A DNA stretch of 64,000 nt, taken from Leptothermofonsia sp049200465 (lineage in GTDB: Bacteria > Cyanobacteriota > Cyanobacteriia > Leptolyngbyales > Leptolyngbyaceae). Below are positions 1-9,828 of the stretch, piece after piece. The stretch spans positions 3,348,001-3,412,000 of the forward strand of contig NZ_CP120836.1 in assembly GCF_049200465.1 (NCBI RefSeq). Reading direction: 5' to 3'. The notes under the pieces were generated by a model. That model was not told the DNA's origin and did not search any database. It was given only the letters and a program-made list of their open reading frames with translations. Each line of letters starts with the position of its first letter. Within the stretch, counting starts at the first letter, position 1. Made by a program: the position numbers and the translations under genes.

Positions 1-449
1 CTAAAACAGAGGACAGAACAAATACAAGAAACCATGGGAGTAATACTATTGATTTTGATGGAAAAACATACAACAATTTTGAAATGAACTTCATTGGCGG
101 ATAGCTTCAATTAAAGAACTTAACAACAGAATCACAGCCTTAAGTGATCGACAGGGCTAAAACCAGATGCCCTAGTTAATTCCCCCTATGGGAATATAGT
201 CCCTATGGGAACATAGTTTAGTCACGGGAAGACGGCATTCGGCCATATTGATGAGGTAAAAGCTAGACACGCTGAAGAATTGTAGATTATCCGTAAATCT
301 ATCCAAATAGATGGACCAGCTACTTCATCACTTCTTTAAGAAAATCTCCGCCACAGAATAATAAGTTCTTGTGTTTACAGTAGATGCTGGACGATTTACA
401 GGAATATTTGATACGGGAAGCAAAGCCTCTACAGAATGACCAGACACTC
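1..449. other. spacer without recognisable gene
   Basis: No convincing coding sequence is visible. The only notable structure is a short tandem duplication around 183-218, two near-identical copies of CCCTATGGGAAYATAGT. The stretch lies downstream of the epimerase gene that reads toward it. Confidence 0.5.
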
Positions 450-1457
450 TCAAAGCCCATAATAATTGCGGTACCAGCGAACAAAGTGCGAAATTCCTTG
501 TTCAATGGAGGTTGATGGACGAAATCCAACATCTCGTATCAAGTCATCTACATCCGCATAGGTTGCGGGCACATCACCCGGTTGAATTGGGAGCAGACAC
601 TTTTCAGATACTTTGCCAAGCGCAGCCTCAATCACTTCAATAAAGTGCAGAAGTTCAACAGGTTGATTGTTACCAATGTTGTATAGGCGGTAGCGAGCAT
701 TGCTATTTGGTGTATTTGGCCCTTGCCTCTGCTCAGAGAGGGTTTTCTGAGGTGGTTTGTGCATGACACGGACAATGCCTTCAACAATGTCATCAATGTA
801 CGTAAAGTCTCGTCGCATTTGGCCGAAATTGTAAACTTCAATGGGCTTGCCTTCAAAGATCGCCTTCACAAACTTGAAATAAGCCATATCTGGACGTCCC
901 CAGGGGCCATAAACTGTGAAAAAGCGCAACCCAGTGGTAGGAATACCATAGAGATGACTGTAGGTGTGGGCAATTAATTCACTAGCTCGCTTACTGGCAG
1001 CATAAAGAGAAACAGGATAGTCAACGTTATCTGTTACCGCAAAGGGAACTTTGGTATTGGCGCCGTAAACAGAGCTAGAGGAGGCAAAAACTAGATGCTG
1101 AATATCCTGCTGGCGACACCCCTCGAGCAGATTAACAAAGCCAGCAATATTGCTGTCAATATAAGTCCAGGGGTTTTGTAGAGAATACCGAACCCCTGCC
1201 TGAGCTGCTAAGTGAATGACTACATCAAACTGGGAGTCTTGAAAAAGATGTTGGGTTGCGACGCGATCGCTCAAATCGAGAAATTGGAACGTAAAATTAG
1301 ATTCTGCTTGTAATTGTGCTAATCGCGCCTTTTTAAGGCTGACATCATAGTACTCCGTTAAGTTGTCAACGCCATAGATTTGTTCCCCCTCTCCTAAAAG
1401 GCGTCGTGCCAAATGATAACCGATGAAACCAGCAGCGCCAGTGATTAGGATTTTCAT
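450..1457 (-). CDS. NAD-dependent epimerase, UDP-glucuronate 4-epimerase type
   Basis: This 335-aa short-chain dehydrogenase/reductase matches the length and layout of nucleotide-sugar 4-epimerases that convert UDP-glucuronate to UDP-galacturonate for polysaccharide synthesis. The N-terminal NAD-binding motif GAAGFIG is at residues 7-13, the SSSSVYG segment at about 126-132, and the catalytic YxxxK (YAASK) at 152-156. The opening ITGAAGFIGYHLARRLL and the YYDVSLKKARL segment are typical of the glucuronate branch, but the exact sugar cannot be fixed from sequence. A broken GT4 glycosyltransferase about 2 kb away, beyond an insertion sequence, suggests a former polysaccharide cluster. The gene itself looks intact. 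Confidence 0.85.
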   Translation of the reverse strand: MKILITGAAGFIGYHLARRLLGEGEQIYGVDNLTEYYDVSLKKARLAQLQAESNFTFQFLDLSDRVATQHLFQDSQFDVVIHLAAQAGVRYSLQNPWTYIDSNIAGFVNLLEGCRQQDIQHLVFASSSSVYGANTKVPFAVTDNVDYPVSLYAASKRASELIAHTYSHLYGIPTTGLRFFTVYGPWGRPDMAYFKFVKAIFEGKPIEVYNFGQMRRDFTYIDDIVEGIVRVMHKPPQKTLSEQRQGPNTPNSNARYRLYNIGNNQPVELLHFIEVIEAALGKVSEKCLLPIQPGDVPATYADVDDLIRDVGFRPSTSIEQGISHFVRWYRNYYGL

Positions 1458-1721
1458 AGTTCAGTTGTAACTGAGGTAACTGAGACACCTGATCATTGAT
1501 AAGCCATTTTTCTGTTCCTTCAAATCTTACACAAGGTACTACCAAATCTTACACAAGGTACTACTAAGTTGTGAAACCCCATTGCAACAGGTTCTATGTT
1601 TTTTCAATGAAGTTTAAGTATAAGCACTGGTGATAAGCAGCGCAGCTTGCTTATTATTTTGTATAAACAATAATAAATATTGACGAAACAGTTGTCACTG
1701 GAAAAGAGTGATAGCCCCTGC

Positions 1722-3001
1722 TTGACTGACAAAACTAAGAAGCTGGAAAGCGACTGAGGACAGTAAATTCACGCTTAAAGGAATCATTCTGTTGTTGCTT
1801 GGATGCAATGGCAGGTTGAGGATCAGGCAGACTTGAGAGAAACGGATACACCTGAATCTTCCATTGCTGGGTAATGGCAAGACGAATCCAATTCCAACCC
1901 AGCTTGAGATAACTCATCCCCCGGTTCCAGTGGGCATCGACTCGGCGGCCATTGCCTGAAGCAACGACCTGCACTCCCTGGAGCACCAGAAACAGCATTG
2001 TTAAAGCAATCACTCCGCACAACTGGGAAAGGGCAAACTGGTCACCCAGCCTGGAAGCTTCGAGATTAAATCCGTTGGACTTCAAATCCAAAAACGACTC
2101 CTCCACACAAAACCGGAGTCGGTATTGAGCAAAGGTTGGCAAGTTCGTCGGTTCGTCGCTCACAATCGTCCAGTCCTCACCCCTTTGCTTGTCGTGAGCA
2201 AACGCCAGGTAACCTTGGGGTAGGGGTTTGTTCTGCCGACTGATACCGCCTCTGGGAAGTAAACCTGTCCGGGCTGTAACTGTATCGACGATACTTTGCG
2301 CCATTGGTCCTGGTGCTGAAACTGAAACGAACGTTGAATCCGAATCCGAAAATGCCAGCCCAGATTTTCCCGGAGGTATTTCATCAACTTCCCATCGGCA
2401 AACCCTCGGTCTGCCAAAAGGACAATGGCTACATCAGTGGGCAGGAGCCTTTGCGCTTGCCGCAACACCCTTTGAATCGTCCACAACCTGACGCTATTGC
2501 TAGATTGTGCCACTACTCGCCACGCCACAGGAACGGTTCTGCCCCGATACACCACGCCTACCCAGACGATGCAAAAACGATTCCATACGATGGTCGTGTC
2601 GAGGCTGAGGTACAATCGTTCACTGCTCCACTGGGACAAGGCGTGCCCGATGAGGCTGTGATGAGCCCTAACGACATGAATCCGTCGATTGGACAACCAT
2701 CGACGAAACCGTCGTTGGTGCGACTGGGCAACTTGGGCACGGCTTCTGACATACACGCCAAACCCATTCAGATGCACGTTCTGACTCTGGATCATTCCGA
2801 TGATTATCCAACACAGGGTTTGCAGGTGGCGGGCATCTTGCCAATGAATCTCACGTTGACTCTAATAGCGCGACAGCGCATCATAAAGACGAAAAGTCGG
2901 AGGCATTGATTTAATTGATTTGTGTGGTCACTCATCAGCTTAAATCAGGCTCTACTTCCCTCCTAGCTTTTATTTCATGTCCCTCTCATTTTGTCAGTCA
3001 A
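1722..3001 (-). mobile_element. IS4-family insertion sequence with 13-bp terminal inverted repeats
   Basis: The element is bounded by a perfect 13-bp inverted repeat, TTGACTGACAAAA at 1722-1734 and its reverse complement at 2989-3001, giving about 1.28 kb. The transposase stop codon at 1735-1737 lies directly against the inner edge of one repeat. No clear target-site duplication is visible outside the repeats. The element separates the epimerase from the glycosyltransferase relic and is probably immobile because its transposase is broken. Confidence 0.8.
1735..2906 (-). pseudogene. IS4-family transposase, inactivated by a nonsense codon and a frameshift
   Basis: Translation from the ATG at 2906 gives MPPTFRLYDALSRY and then an in-frame TAG; the same frame resumes with SQREIHWQDARHLQTL, so a CAG-to-TAG change is the simple explanation. 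The frame then runs through the DDE region (LDTTIVWNRF, LLADRGFADGKL) to about 2225, where homology jumps to another frame (PQGYLAFAHDKQRGEDWT) that continues to the end. That second part carries the IS4 signature Y-(2)-R-(3)-E-(6)-K as YRLRFCVEESFLDLK. All catalytic parts are recognisable but divided over two frames, so no active product is expected. Confidence 0.85.
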
Positions 3002-3261
3002 CCAGCGAGCAAGCCTCTGACCTCATGACAGCTATGTGTTGTTATGCCGCTGGGTACTAGCGAGCTGGCGAGCTGATGTATTCAACTTAAAGTATCTTTT
3101 CTACTACGGTTTGGCATTGCTGGGTGGCAATACTTATGTAAGTTTCGTTCAGACCAAAAATTCTGCATATAGTCAGATTAAGCGTATAAAAAGTAAAGTA
3201 GTTGCATAAATATTTGAAAAATCATCTTTTACAAAAAGGACTTTGATTCCCTTAATAGTTT

Positions 3262-3349
3262 GGTAGACCTCAAGAGATAATGATGAGTGGTGCTGGCCAC
3301 CAACATTTCAAACTGAAAAATCATTATGATTTGAGCACTACCAATAGTT
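3262..3349 (+). repeat. ~85-bp dispersed repeat, copy 1
   Basis: About 85 bp here matches the reverse complement of roughly 35803-35888 at around 80% identity by eye. The core CATTTCAAACTGAAAAATC is perfect and the match continues on both sides. Translated forward, both copies read a similar peptide (FKLKNHYDL), so this may be the remnant of a coding end. It lies between the IS4 element and the glycosyltransferase relic. Confidence 0.6.
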
Positions 3350-3432
3350 TCAAGATCCTTAAATTAGTTTTTGCAAAAAGCTGAAAATAAGAGAATATAT
3401 TCTTGATTTATTTTTTGCAGGACTATTTATGA

Positions 3433-4535
3433 TTTGATAATAGATTCCATATAGCGGTTTTTGTGCGATATGTTACGGTCAGTGGTGCTCATCGTGCCAT
3501 GTTACAGTTAGCCGACGGGCTTGTTAAAAAAGGCTATCAAGTTGATTTGGTTTTTAATTTTCTGCTCGAACAACATAGGGATCTCATTCCTGAGGGAGTA
3601 AGAGTATTCAACTTAGACTCTTCAGGATTTTTCGGCAGTCTTCAAGATTTTATCCGTTATGTTCGTTCTGAACAGCCTGCTATTGTTATATCAACTCTCT
3701 ATTCTACAGATACTATTAACTTACTCACAAAGTTACTAACTCAAAACTCTTATCGAGCAATTGTCTCTTTACAAAATACCGTCACTCAAGAACTTAAAAT
3801 AGATCACCGGCCAATCAATCGATTACTTACACTATTCTGTACACGATTTTTGTACTAATACGCGAACAAAATCGCAGCGGTTTCAAAAGGGGTTACTCAC
3901 GATTTAGCGAACTTTTCTGGTTTACCTTCCGAACGAATCAGTGTCATCTACAATCCAATACTTACACCTGATGTTTTTCAAAAGGGGAAGGAACCGATAG
4001 AACACCCCTGGTTTTCTGAAGGTCAGCCTCCTGTCATTTTGGGGGTTGGGCGGTTAGAGAAGCAAAAAGATTTCCCAAATCTGATTCGAGCATTTGCCAA
4101 AGTTCGCAAGGTACGAGAGGCTCGCCTTGTTATTTTGGGTTGGGGCAATGAAATGTCAGAGCTGGAGAACTTAACGCGGGTTCTTGACGTGCACGAGGAT
4201 GTTGCTTTTTTGGGTGCTGTTAGAAATCCTTATGCCTACATGGCTCGCAGTGCTGTTTTTGCCTTATCTTCGCTTTATGAAGGTTTGCCCACCGTGCTGA
4301 TTGAGGCTATGGCAATGGGGGTACCTGTTGTCTCGACTGACTGTCCCCACGGTCCAGCCGAAATTCTGAATGGCGGCGAGTATGGCGAACTCTTGCCGTG
4401 TGAACAGAGCGATCTCCTCGCAGAAGCAATTGTACGAATTTTAGACGGTGAAAAAAATTTGTTCCAGCATCCTGGCTTAATCAATTTACAGCAGAAGCTA
4501 ATTTAGGCCAGTTTCTTAGTTTGTTTAATGATTGA
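3433..4535 (+). pseudogene. GT4-family glycosyltransferase, disrupted
   Basis: The protein would be a retaining GT4 glycosyltransferase of about 360 aa. The N-terminal half (VRYVTVSGAHRAMLQLADGL) and the C-terminal nucleotide-sugar domain (VGRLEKQKDFPNLIRAF, YEGLPTVLIEAMAMG, VSTDCPHGPAEIL with the E-x7-E region) are both present in one frame. They are separated by an in-frame TAA at 3856-3858 inside ...CTRFLY/YANKIAAVSKGV. Near 4450-4470, after an A7 run, the natural end (WLNQFTAEANLGQFL) moves to another frame. No ATG is found at the expected N-terminus; the first candidate is GTG at 3463, which would cut off the first beta strand. Several independent lesions favour real decay over a single sequencing error. 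Confidence 0.8.
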
Positions 4536-4906
4536 TATAGCAGTCAGCCTTTGGATGGTGATGAGGTGTAGAGGGGAAATCCATGCTGTGGAAGCATCGC
4601 CCCCACTCCCCCTTATTCTTTCACCCATTGCATCATGTTGGTCAAAACTCAAACAACTTCTGCGATCGGCTAAAACTCGAACCACAGAAATACTTGATAT
4701 CAAGTGTTAATCCAGATTATCAATGAGTGCATTTCCGATGAGGATGCCCTTGGCTGGTTCGCTCACTGTGGCTTATTCAGCTGAAAACCGCTGTAAATGT
4801 TGAGTTGCTACTCATTAGACATTATCGGAAATAAATCGATCAATATGAGAATGGGCGGTAAAGCCATGAGAATTGACAATTTTATGCAAGGAATTGATTT
4901 TCTTTC
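4536..4906. other. spacer, nothing recognised
   Basis: No domain-like coding sequence, RNA gene or strong hairpin is recognised here. Short open frames exist on both strands but have no family features and no good ribosome-binding sites. Confidence 0.4.
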
Positions 4907-5809
4907 TTATTTCCGATTAAGTCTATTGTTCACTCTGTCACCGAGCTTCATCTTGAATACACCATTTGCGATCGCCGTTCCTAGCAAAATCAAACTACAT
5001 CCCACAATCATCGATGTCGTTACGGCTTCCTTTAGAAGCACTGCACCCCAAAGCATTGCAAACAGGGGAATTAGATAAGTAACGGTCAATGATTTTGTAG
5101 AACCAATATTTTGAATGAGGCGGAAGTACAAAATATAGGCAAGTGCAGTTGACAATAGAGCGAGGCTCAGTACTGAAGCGACGATGATTGTCGTAGGTGC
5201 TTGTTGTGGGATTGTAAAAGGCAATGCGGGTAGAAGGAAGAATGCTGCACCTAGCTGACTTCCAGTTGCCACAACTAATGAAGGAACGCCCGCTAATTTT
5301 TGTCTGATGTAAGGAGCCGCGATCGCATACATAAATGCTGCTACCAATCCAGCCGATACCGCCATGACAAAAGCAGGCGTTGCAACGATTGTTTTCCAAC
5401 CCACCAAAATCATCACACCCACGAATCCCAGAATGAGCCCAATCATTCGAGGGATGGTGAATTTCTCCTTGAGCCAGACAGAAGCAACTATGGTGCCAAA
5501 CAATGGCGCTGTCGCATTCAAGATAGACGTGAATCCGGCAGATAGCGACATGGATGAAAAGGCAAGTAATGCAAATGGAATCGCAGAATTGAGACAGCCT
5601 ACAATAAAAAGTGAAATCCAATTCCGTCGCACTGGTTGCCAGAGATTTAAGCGGACTAAAATCGGTAACAGTGCTAAACCCGCTAGTAGGACGCGCAACT
5701 CAATCAGCCAAATTGGACCGAGGACGGGTGCTGCAATCCGCATAAATAGAAATGAGCCACCTCACAATGCAGCAAGCAGCAAAAGTTCTGCAATCTCTAA
5801 ACCTTTCAT
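4907..5809 (-). pseudogene. EamA/DMT-family transporter interrupted by an in-frame TGA
   Basis: This drug/metabolite-superfamily permease has about ten hydrophobic segments in two EamA repeats. The natural start is the ATG at 5809, which overlaps the stop of the upstream ogt-like gene as ATGA, an arrangement for translational coupling. Codon 16 is TGA (5764-5762) in the context AALxGGSFLFMRIA, where EamA proteins have Trp (ALWGGSF). Everything downstream, from Met-23 at 5743, is open and normal for 278 aa. It could be a TGG-to-TGA nonsense mutation, or the protein could restart at 5743 without its first helix. The substrate is unknown. Confidence 0.8.
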
Positions 5810-6684
5810 GTCAACTCCTGTCCAATTGCTTGATTTTGACTTGCTTCCCAACCCAGCAGAACCGTTTTGCGATCCAAGCCCCACCGGAAACCGCCCAACT
5901 CACCCGATTCCCGGATCACTCGATGGCAGGGAATTAAGTACCCAACTGGATTACGACCTAATGCGTTGCCGACGGATCTCGCAGCAGTGGGACGACCCAT
6001 CGCTTCCGCTAGCCCCTGATAGGTTGTGATTCCTGCAAACGGAACTCTCAACAGTGCTCGCCAAACTTGAATTTGAAAATTGGTTCCTTTGACAGAAAGA
6101 ATCAAAGGTTTGCTGTTCGTGGCAACTGGTGTGAAGACACGATCGCAGATCTCTTTGGTTACTTGCTGATCCTGGATGATGTCAGCATTAAACCACTCCA
6201 AGCGAAGGATATCAGCAGCATCTTTACGGGTTGTATCCAGGAAATGAAGATTACAGATGCCACGGGAAGTAATTGCAATCAAGCATTCACCAAAAGGGGT
6301 TGGATGGATTCCATACCCAATTTGTAGCCCTCTACCCCCTGCCTTAAACTCACCCGGCGACATCGCTTCCAACTTTACAAACAGATCGTGTAACCGCCCT
6401 GGACTAGATAAACCAGTATCTACAGTGAGATCTAACAGGTTAGCTGTCTCAGCGATTTTTGATTTTGCATATTCCACAGTCAGATATTGCAAGAACCGTT
6501 TGGGGCTGATGCCTGCCCATCTCGTGAAGAGTCGCTGAAAGTGATACTCGCTCAGATGCACATGCTGTGAGATCGTCGCGAGATCAGGTTGATTCAGATG
6601 ATTTTGACGCATGAACGAGATCGCCCTGGCAATACGCTCATAAGTTTCGCTATCATACGTGCTGGTTTCTACCGGGGAATTCAT
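5806..6684 (-). CDS. AraC-type HTH fused to methylated-DNA-protein-cysteine methyltransferase (Ada/Ogt-like)
   Basis: This 292-aa protein removes alkyl groups from O6-alkylguanine by transfer to its own cysteine. Residues about 15-115 form an AraC double helix-turn-helix (AISQHVHLSEYHFQRLF, SPKRFLQYL). Residues about 125-285 form the methyltransferase domain with the active-site motif IPCHRVI (Cys-253) and the GN(A/P)xGRNP region. The N-terminal Cys4 zinc domain of classical Ada is absent, so it is an AraC-Ogt fusion as found in many bacteria. It may regulate its own operon on alkylation damage, which is inference. The 3' end overlaps the transporter start by ATGA. Confidence 0.88.
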   Translation of the reverse strand: MNSPVETSTYDSETYERIARAISFMRQNHLNQPDLATISQHVHLSEYHFQRLFTRWAGISPKRFLQYLTVEYAKSKIAETANLLDLTVDTGLSSPGRLHDLFVKLEAMSPGEFKAGGRGLQIGYGIHPTPFGECLIAITSRGICNLHFLDTTRKDAADILRLEWFNADIIQDQQVTKEICDRVFTPVATNSKPLILSVKGTNFQIQVWRALLRVPFAGITTYQGLAEAMGRPTAARSVGNALGRNPVGYLIPCHRVIRESGELGGFRWGLDRKTVLLGWEASQNQAIGQELT

Positions 6685-6793
6685 AGGACTGGTTTCAGCA
6701 TCTGTCCATCATGCACTCCTCAATGTACCGAGAGCAGAGGTTCAACGCCACCCGTTTCTTGCTGTCTATCAAGTCATCTCATTCGGACAGCAG

Positions 6794-6928
6794 TAAGCAG
6801 GTAGTCATCATTAATTGGTAAACATCATTAATTGGTAAAGAGAGGAGTGGGGGCTGTGCCCCCAGTCAGGGGATTTCACCCCTTCCACCCCTGGAATTAT
6901 CCTTAATTTAATTGCGCCTAGCTACTTA
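6794..6928 (+). repeat. palindromic repeat family A, copy 1
   Basis: Family A elements have related ends, TAAGTAGxTAG... at one side and ...ATTGCGCCTAGCTACTTA at the other, around a GC-rich palindrome of the type GGGGGCTGTGCCCCC. Other copies or fragments occur near 31894, 36232, 46881, 49181, 56186 and 61478. This copy lies between the ogt-like gene and the gyrase gene and contains no coding sequence. Confidence 0.65.
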
Positions 6929-6996
6929 CAACGTTGGTCTGGTTTCTTAAAATCTTGATTTCCTTGACTCTTTTCTACTCCTTTCTCAAGATTTGC

Positions 6997-7076
6997 GGCG
7001 TTGCTGAAAAGCAGTATGAATCGAAACGAAATTTCGAGCATACAGTACCTATTTCATACCTAAATTCAGCAACGCC
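6997..7076 (+). repeat. 80-bp MITE-like element, copy 1 (overlaps gyrase A stop)
   Basis: The element starts GGCGTTGCTGAA and ends TTCAGCAACGCC, a perfect 12-bp inverted repeat, with an internal CGAAACGAAATTTCG hairpin. Four more copies occur at 32789, 38861, 39500 and 43621, with a fragment near 36315. The last 11 bases overlap the 3' end of the gyrase A gene and supply its stop codon. There is no transposase, so any movement would need one in trans. Confidence 0.85.
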
Positions 7077-9666
7077 CTGATTCTAAATTGGTTTCGGTAG
7101 TGTCCTCCAGCGGTCTGATTGAATCATCGACGATCTCAGTTACTGTGACAATCTTTTCATCCAGGTTAAGTTGAAACAGGCGATCGCCCATCCCATCTTT
7201 GGTTTCCAGGGGAGCTGAGTCCACCTCCATCCGGCTCATGCGGTTGGCACTGGTCAGCAACACCACTTCGCTGCCCGCAGTGGCATTGATCATGCCAGCA
7301 AGGGTGTCAGTTTTCGTTGCGAACCGAACTTGAGTCCCCAGTTCGCCTGCACTGGAAAGCCGTAGTTCATCGACAAGTAACCGTTTGGTGTAGCCTTCTT
7401 CGGTGATGAGTAAAAGTTCTTCATCCTCAAACACAGTGGCGCACCCCACTAACCGATCCTGCTTGCGCAGCCGCATGCCCCGGTTGCCCTGGGCGGTACG
7501 GCTCATCACGGGCAGGCTGTCGTCGTTCACTTCCAGTCGTAATAGCCGTCCACCGGAACTTGCCAGGACGAGTTGCTCATCCGGTTCCACCAGTTTGACG
7601 TAAACCAGGTGATCCTCGTCCTTAAACTTGATGACGACGAGCCCACGCCCCGTCAGGTCGGCAAATTCGGTCAGGGGAAGACGTTTCACCCGCCCTCCGG
7701 CAGTCACCAGTAGCATATGAGTTTCTTCCAGGGAGTCAGGAAGAATAAAGCTGCTGACAATCCCGTTGCGATCGCCCTGGGCTGAAGGTGGCAATAGGGT
7801 TAACAGCGGAACACCTTTGGCATTTCTTCCAGTGGCCTGCGGAATGTCGCTAATGTTGATAGGGAACGCCTTTCCAGTCCTGGTCAGCACCACCAGCGTT
7901 TTGCGGGTGTTCGTCAACAGGGTTTGCTCAACAAAATCATCCCCTTCCTCCAATACGAGGGTGGGCTTTTCAGCCATGCGGCTACGACTGCGTTGGTAGG
8001 TTTTCGGGGTGACTCGCCGGATATAGCCCCGTTGAGTAATTTCCAGAACCACTTCCTGCTCTTCTTCTTCGAAGAGTGAGGGGTGAGGGGTGAGGGGTAA
8101 GGAGTCTTCCGGTTCCGGGCTTCCAGTTCCGGCGGATTCCTTCCCATTGCCATTGGCTTGTCCGTTAGCGGCGACAATCCGTGTCCTTCTCTCATCGCCG
8201 TACTTCTTCTTTAAGGCTCGCAGATCTTTTTTGAGGGCTTTCAGCAGTTCGCGCCGATCGCCCAGCAGTTTCTGTAATTCTTCTACACGGGTTTCCAGTT
8301 CATCAAATTCCTGTTGCAGGCTCTCCTGCTCGGTTGCCATTAGGCGACGCAGAGGCATAGCCAGGATGGCATCGGACTGACGATCGCTGAACTCAAATTC
8401 CTCCCGAAAGGTTTGCTTGGCCGTGGTGCCATCGGGTGCATTGCGGAGGATTTCAATCACATCATCCAGGTTTTCTAATGCGGTCAGCAGGCCATCCAGA
8501 ATTTCGAGCCGATTTTCAGCCTTTTCCAGTTCGTGGCGGTAACGGCGACTGAGGGTTTCTTCCCGAAAATTGAGGAAGCTTTGCAGTAGATCTCGCAGGG
8601 ATAACTGGCGGGGCTGGCCGTTATCCAGTGCCAGCATAATGACGCCAAAGTTCGTCTGAAGGGCCGTTTGGCGATAGAGAAAGTTGAGAATCTTGTGGGG
8701 ATTGGCTTCCCGCCGCAGCTCAATCACAACCCGAATGCCTTCGCGATCGCTCTCATCGCGAAGGTCCGAGATTCCATCCACTTTCCCCTGGGAGACCAGA
8801 TCCGCTACTTTTTCAATCCAGCCAGCTTTGTTGACCTGATAGGGCAGCTCGGTCACCACAATCGCTGTACGGCGGTGCTTTCCACGCCCAGTCTGAATTT
8901 CCTCAATTTGAGCCACCCCCCGAATCGGAATACTGCCCCGACCTGTCGTATAGGCTTCCCAAATGCCATCGGTTCCCACAATCTCGCCACCGGTGGGAAA
9001 GTCCGGTCCGGGAATGAGTTCAAACAACTTTTCATCAGACAGGGTAGGAGAGTCAATCAACGCAATTAAGCCATCAACCACTTCATTCAAGTTGTGAGGT
9101 GGAATATTTGTTGCCATCCCTACAGCAATGCCCGAACTCCCATTCAGCAGCAAAAAGGGGAGTTGAGCCGGTAAAACAATGGGCTCTTGCTGCGAGTTGT
9201 CGAAGTTGCCAATGAAACCGACGGTAGCATCGCCGATTTCACTCAACAGGCCCTCGTTACTGATGGCGGCTAGCCGGGTCTCGGTATACCGCATGGCCGC
9301 TGGAGGGTCGTCATCCACAGAACCAAAGTTGCCATGACCGGCCAGTAGCGGGTAACGACTGGAAAAGTCCTGCACCATGCGTACCAGAGCATCATATACG
9401 GCCTGATCTCCGTGGGGGTGGTATTTACCCAATACATCCCCCACAACACGGGCGCACTTACGATAGGGGCGATCCGGAGTTAAGCCCAACTCGTGCATAG
9501 CATAGAGAATTCGCCGATGTACGGGTTTTAACCCATCACGGACATCGGGCAACGCTCGCCCGACGATCACACTCATGGCATATTCAAGGTAGGACTGTTG
9601 CATCTCGGTATGCAGGGCAGTGGTGATCACCTGTCCCGCTGAGAGCATGTTTAACTGTCTAGCCAT
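7066..9666 (-). CDS. gyrA: DNA gyrase/topoisomerase IV subunit A
   Basis: This 866-aa type II topoisomerase A subunit cuts and rejoins DNA together with a B subunit; a gyrB gene lies at 51-53 kb. The breakage-reunion domain includes HPHGDQAVYDA (83-93) and the catalytic Tyr-127 in AAMRYTETRLA. A coiled-coil region follows, then a six-bladed C-terminal beta-pinwheel domain. The GyrA box is degenerate (QGNRGM), so a second-paralogue or ParC role is possible; cyanobacteria often have two such genes. A low-complexity insert (residues about 510-545, including LPLTPHPSLFEEEE) matches spacer-type DNA at about 8065-8105. The last residues Gly-Arg-Cys and the TGA stop come from the end of a MITE-like repeat. 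Confidence 0.88.
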   Translation of the reverse strand: MARQLNMLSAGQVITTALHTEMQQSYLEYAMSVIVGRALPDVRDGLKPVHRRILYAMHELGLTPDRPYRKCARVVGDVLGKYHPHGDQAVYDALVRMVQDFSSRYPLLAGHGNFGSVDDDPPAAMRYTETRLAAISNEGLLSEIGDATVGFIGNFDNSQQEPIVLPAQLPFLLLNGSSGIAVGMATNIPPHNLNEVVDGLIALIDSPTLSDEKLFELIPGPDFPTGGEIVGTDGIWEAYTTGRGSIPIRGVAQIEEIQTGRGKHRRTAIVVTELPYQVNKAGWIEKVADLVSQGKVDGISDLRDESDREGIRVVIELRREANPHKILNFLYRQTALQTNFGVIMLALDNGQPRQLSLRDLLQSFLNFREETLSRRYRHELEKAENRLEILDGLLTALENLDDVIEILRNAPDGTTAKQTFREEFEFSDRQSDAILAMPLRRLMATEQESLQQEFDELETRVEELQKLLGDRRELLKALKKDLRALKKKYGDERRTRIVAANGQANGNGKESAGTGSPEPEDSLPLTPHPSLFEEEEQEVVLEITQRGYIRRVTPKTYQRSRSRMAEKPTLVLEEGDDFVEQTLLTNTRKTLVVLTRTGKAFPINISDIPQATGRNAKGVPLLTLLPPSAQGDRNGIVSSFILPDSLEETHMLLVTAGGRVKRLPLTEFADLTGRGLVVIKFKDEDHLVYVKLVEPDEQLVLASSGGRLLRLEVNDDSLPVMSRTAQGNRGMRLRKQDRLVGCATVFEDEELLLITEEGYTKRLLVDELRLSSAGELGTQVRFATKTDTLAGMINATAGSEVVLLTSANRMSRMEVDSAPLETKDGMGDRLFQLNLDEKIVTVTEIVDDSIRPLEDTTETNLESGRC

Positions 9667-9828
9667 GAGTGTCGTTCCTTATTCCTGAATTCACAAAACC
9701 TGATGTATTTTGAGTCTGGCACGACTAGCATAGTGGCATCTCCCCCTGCCGGTTATTGCCTGATTTCACTGTAAGATCACGCCAGTTATTTGCTGCATTA
9801 TGCTGGGTCACGTTGCAAGGAAGGGACT

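Noticed and set aside
2304..2909. Plus-strand open frame across the IS4 element
   Set aside because: The minus-strand transposase explains the region; the plus-strand translation has no known motif.
1710..3012. Target-site duplication of the IS4 element
   Set aside because: The sequences outside the 13-bp inverted repeats do not match convincingly; the duplication may have decayed.
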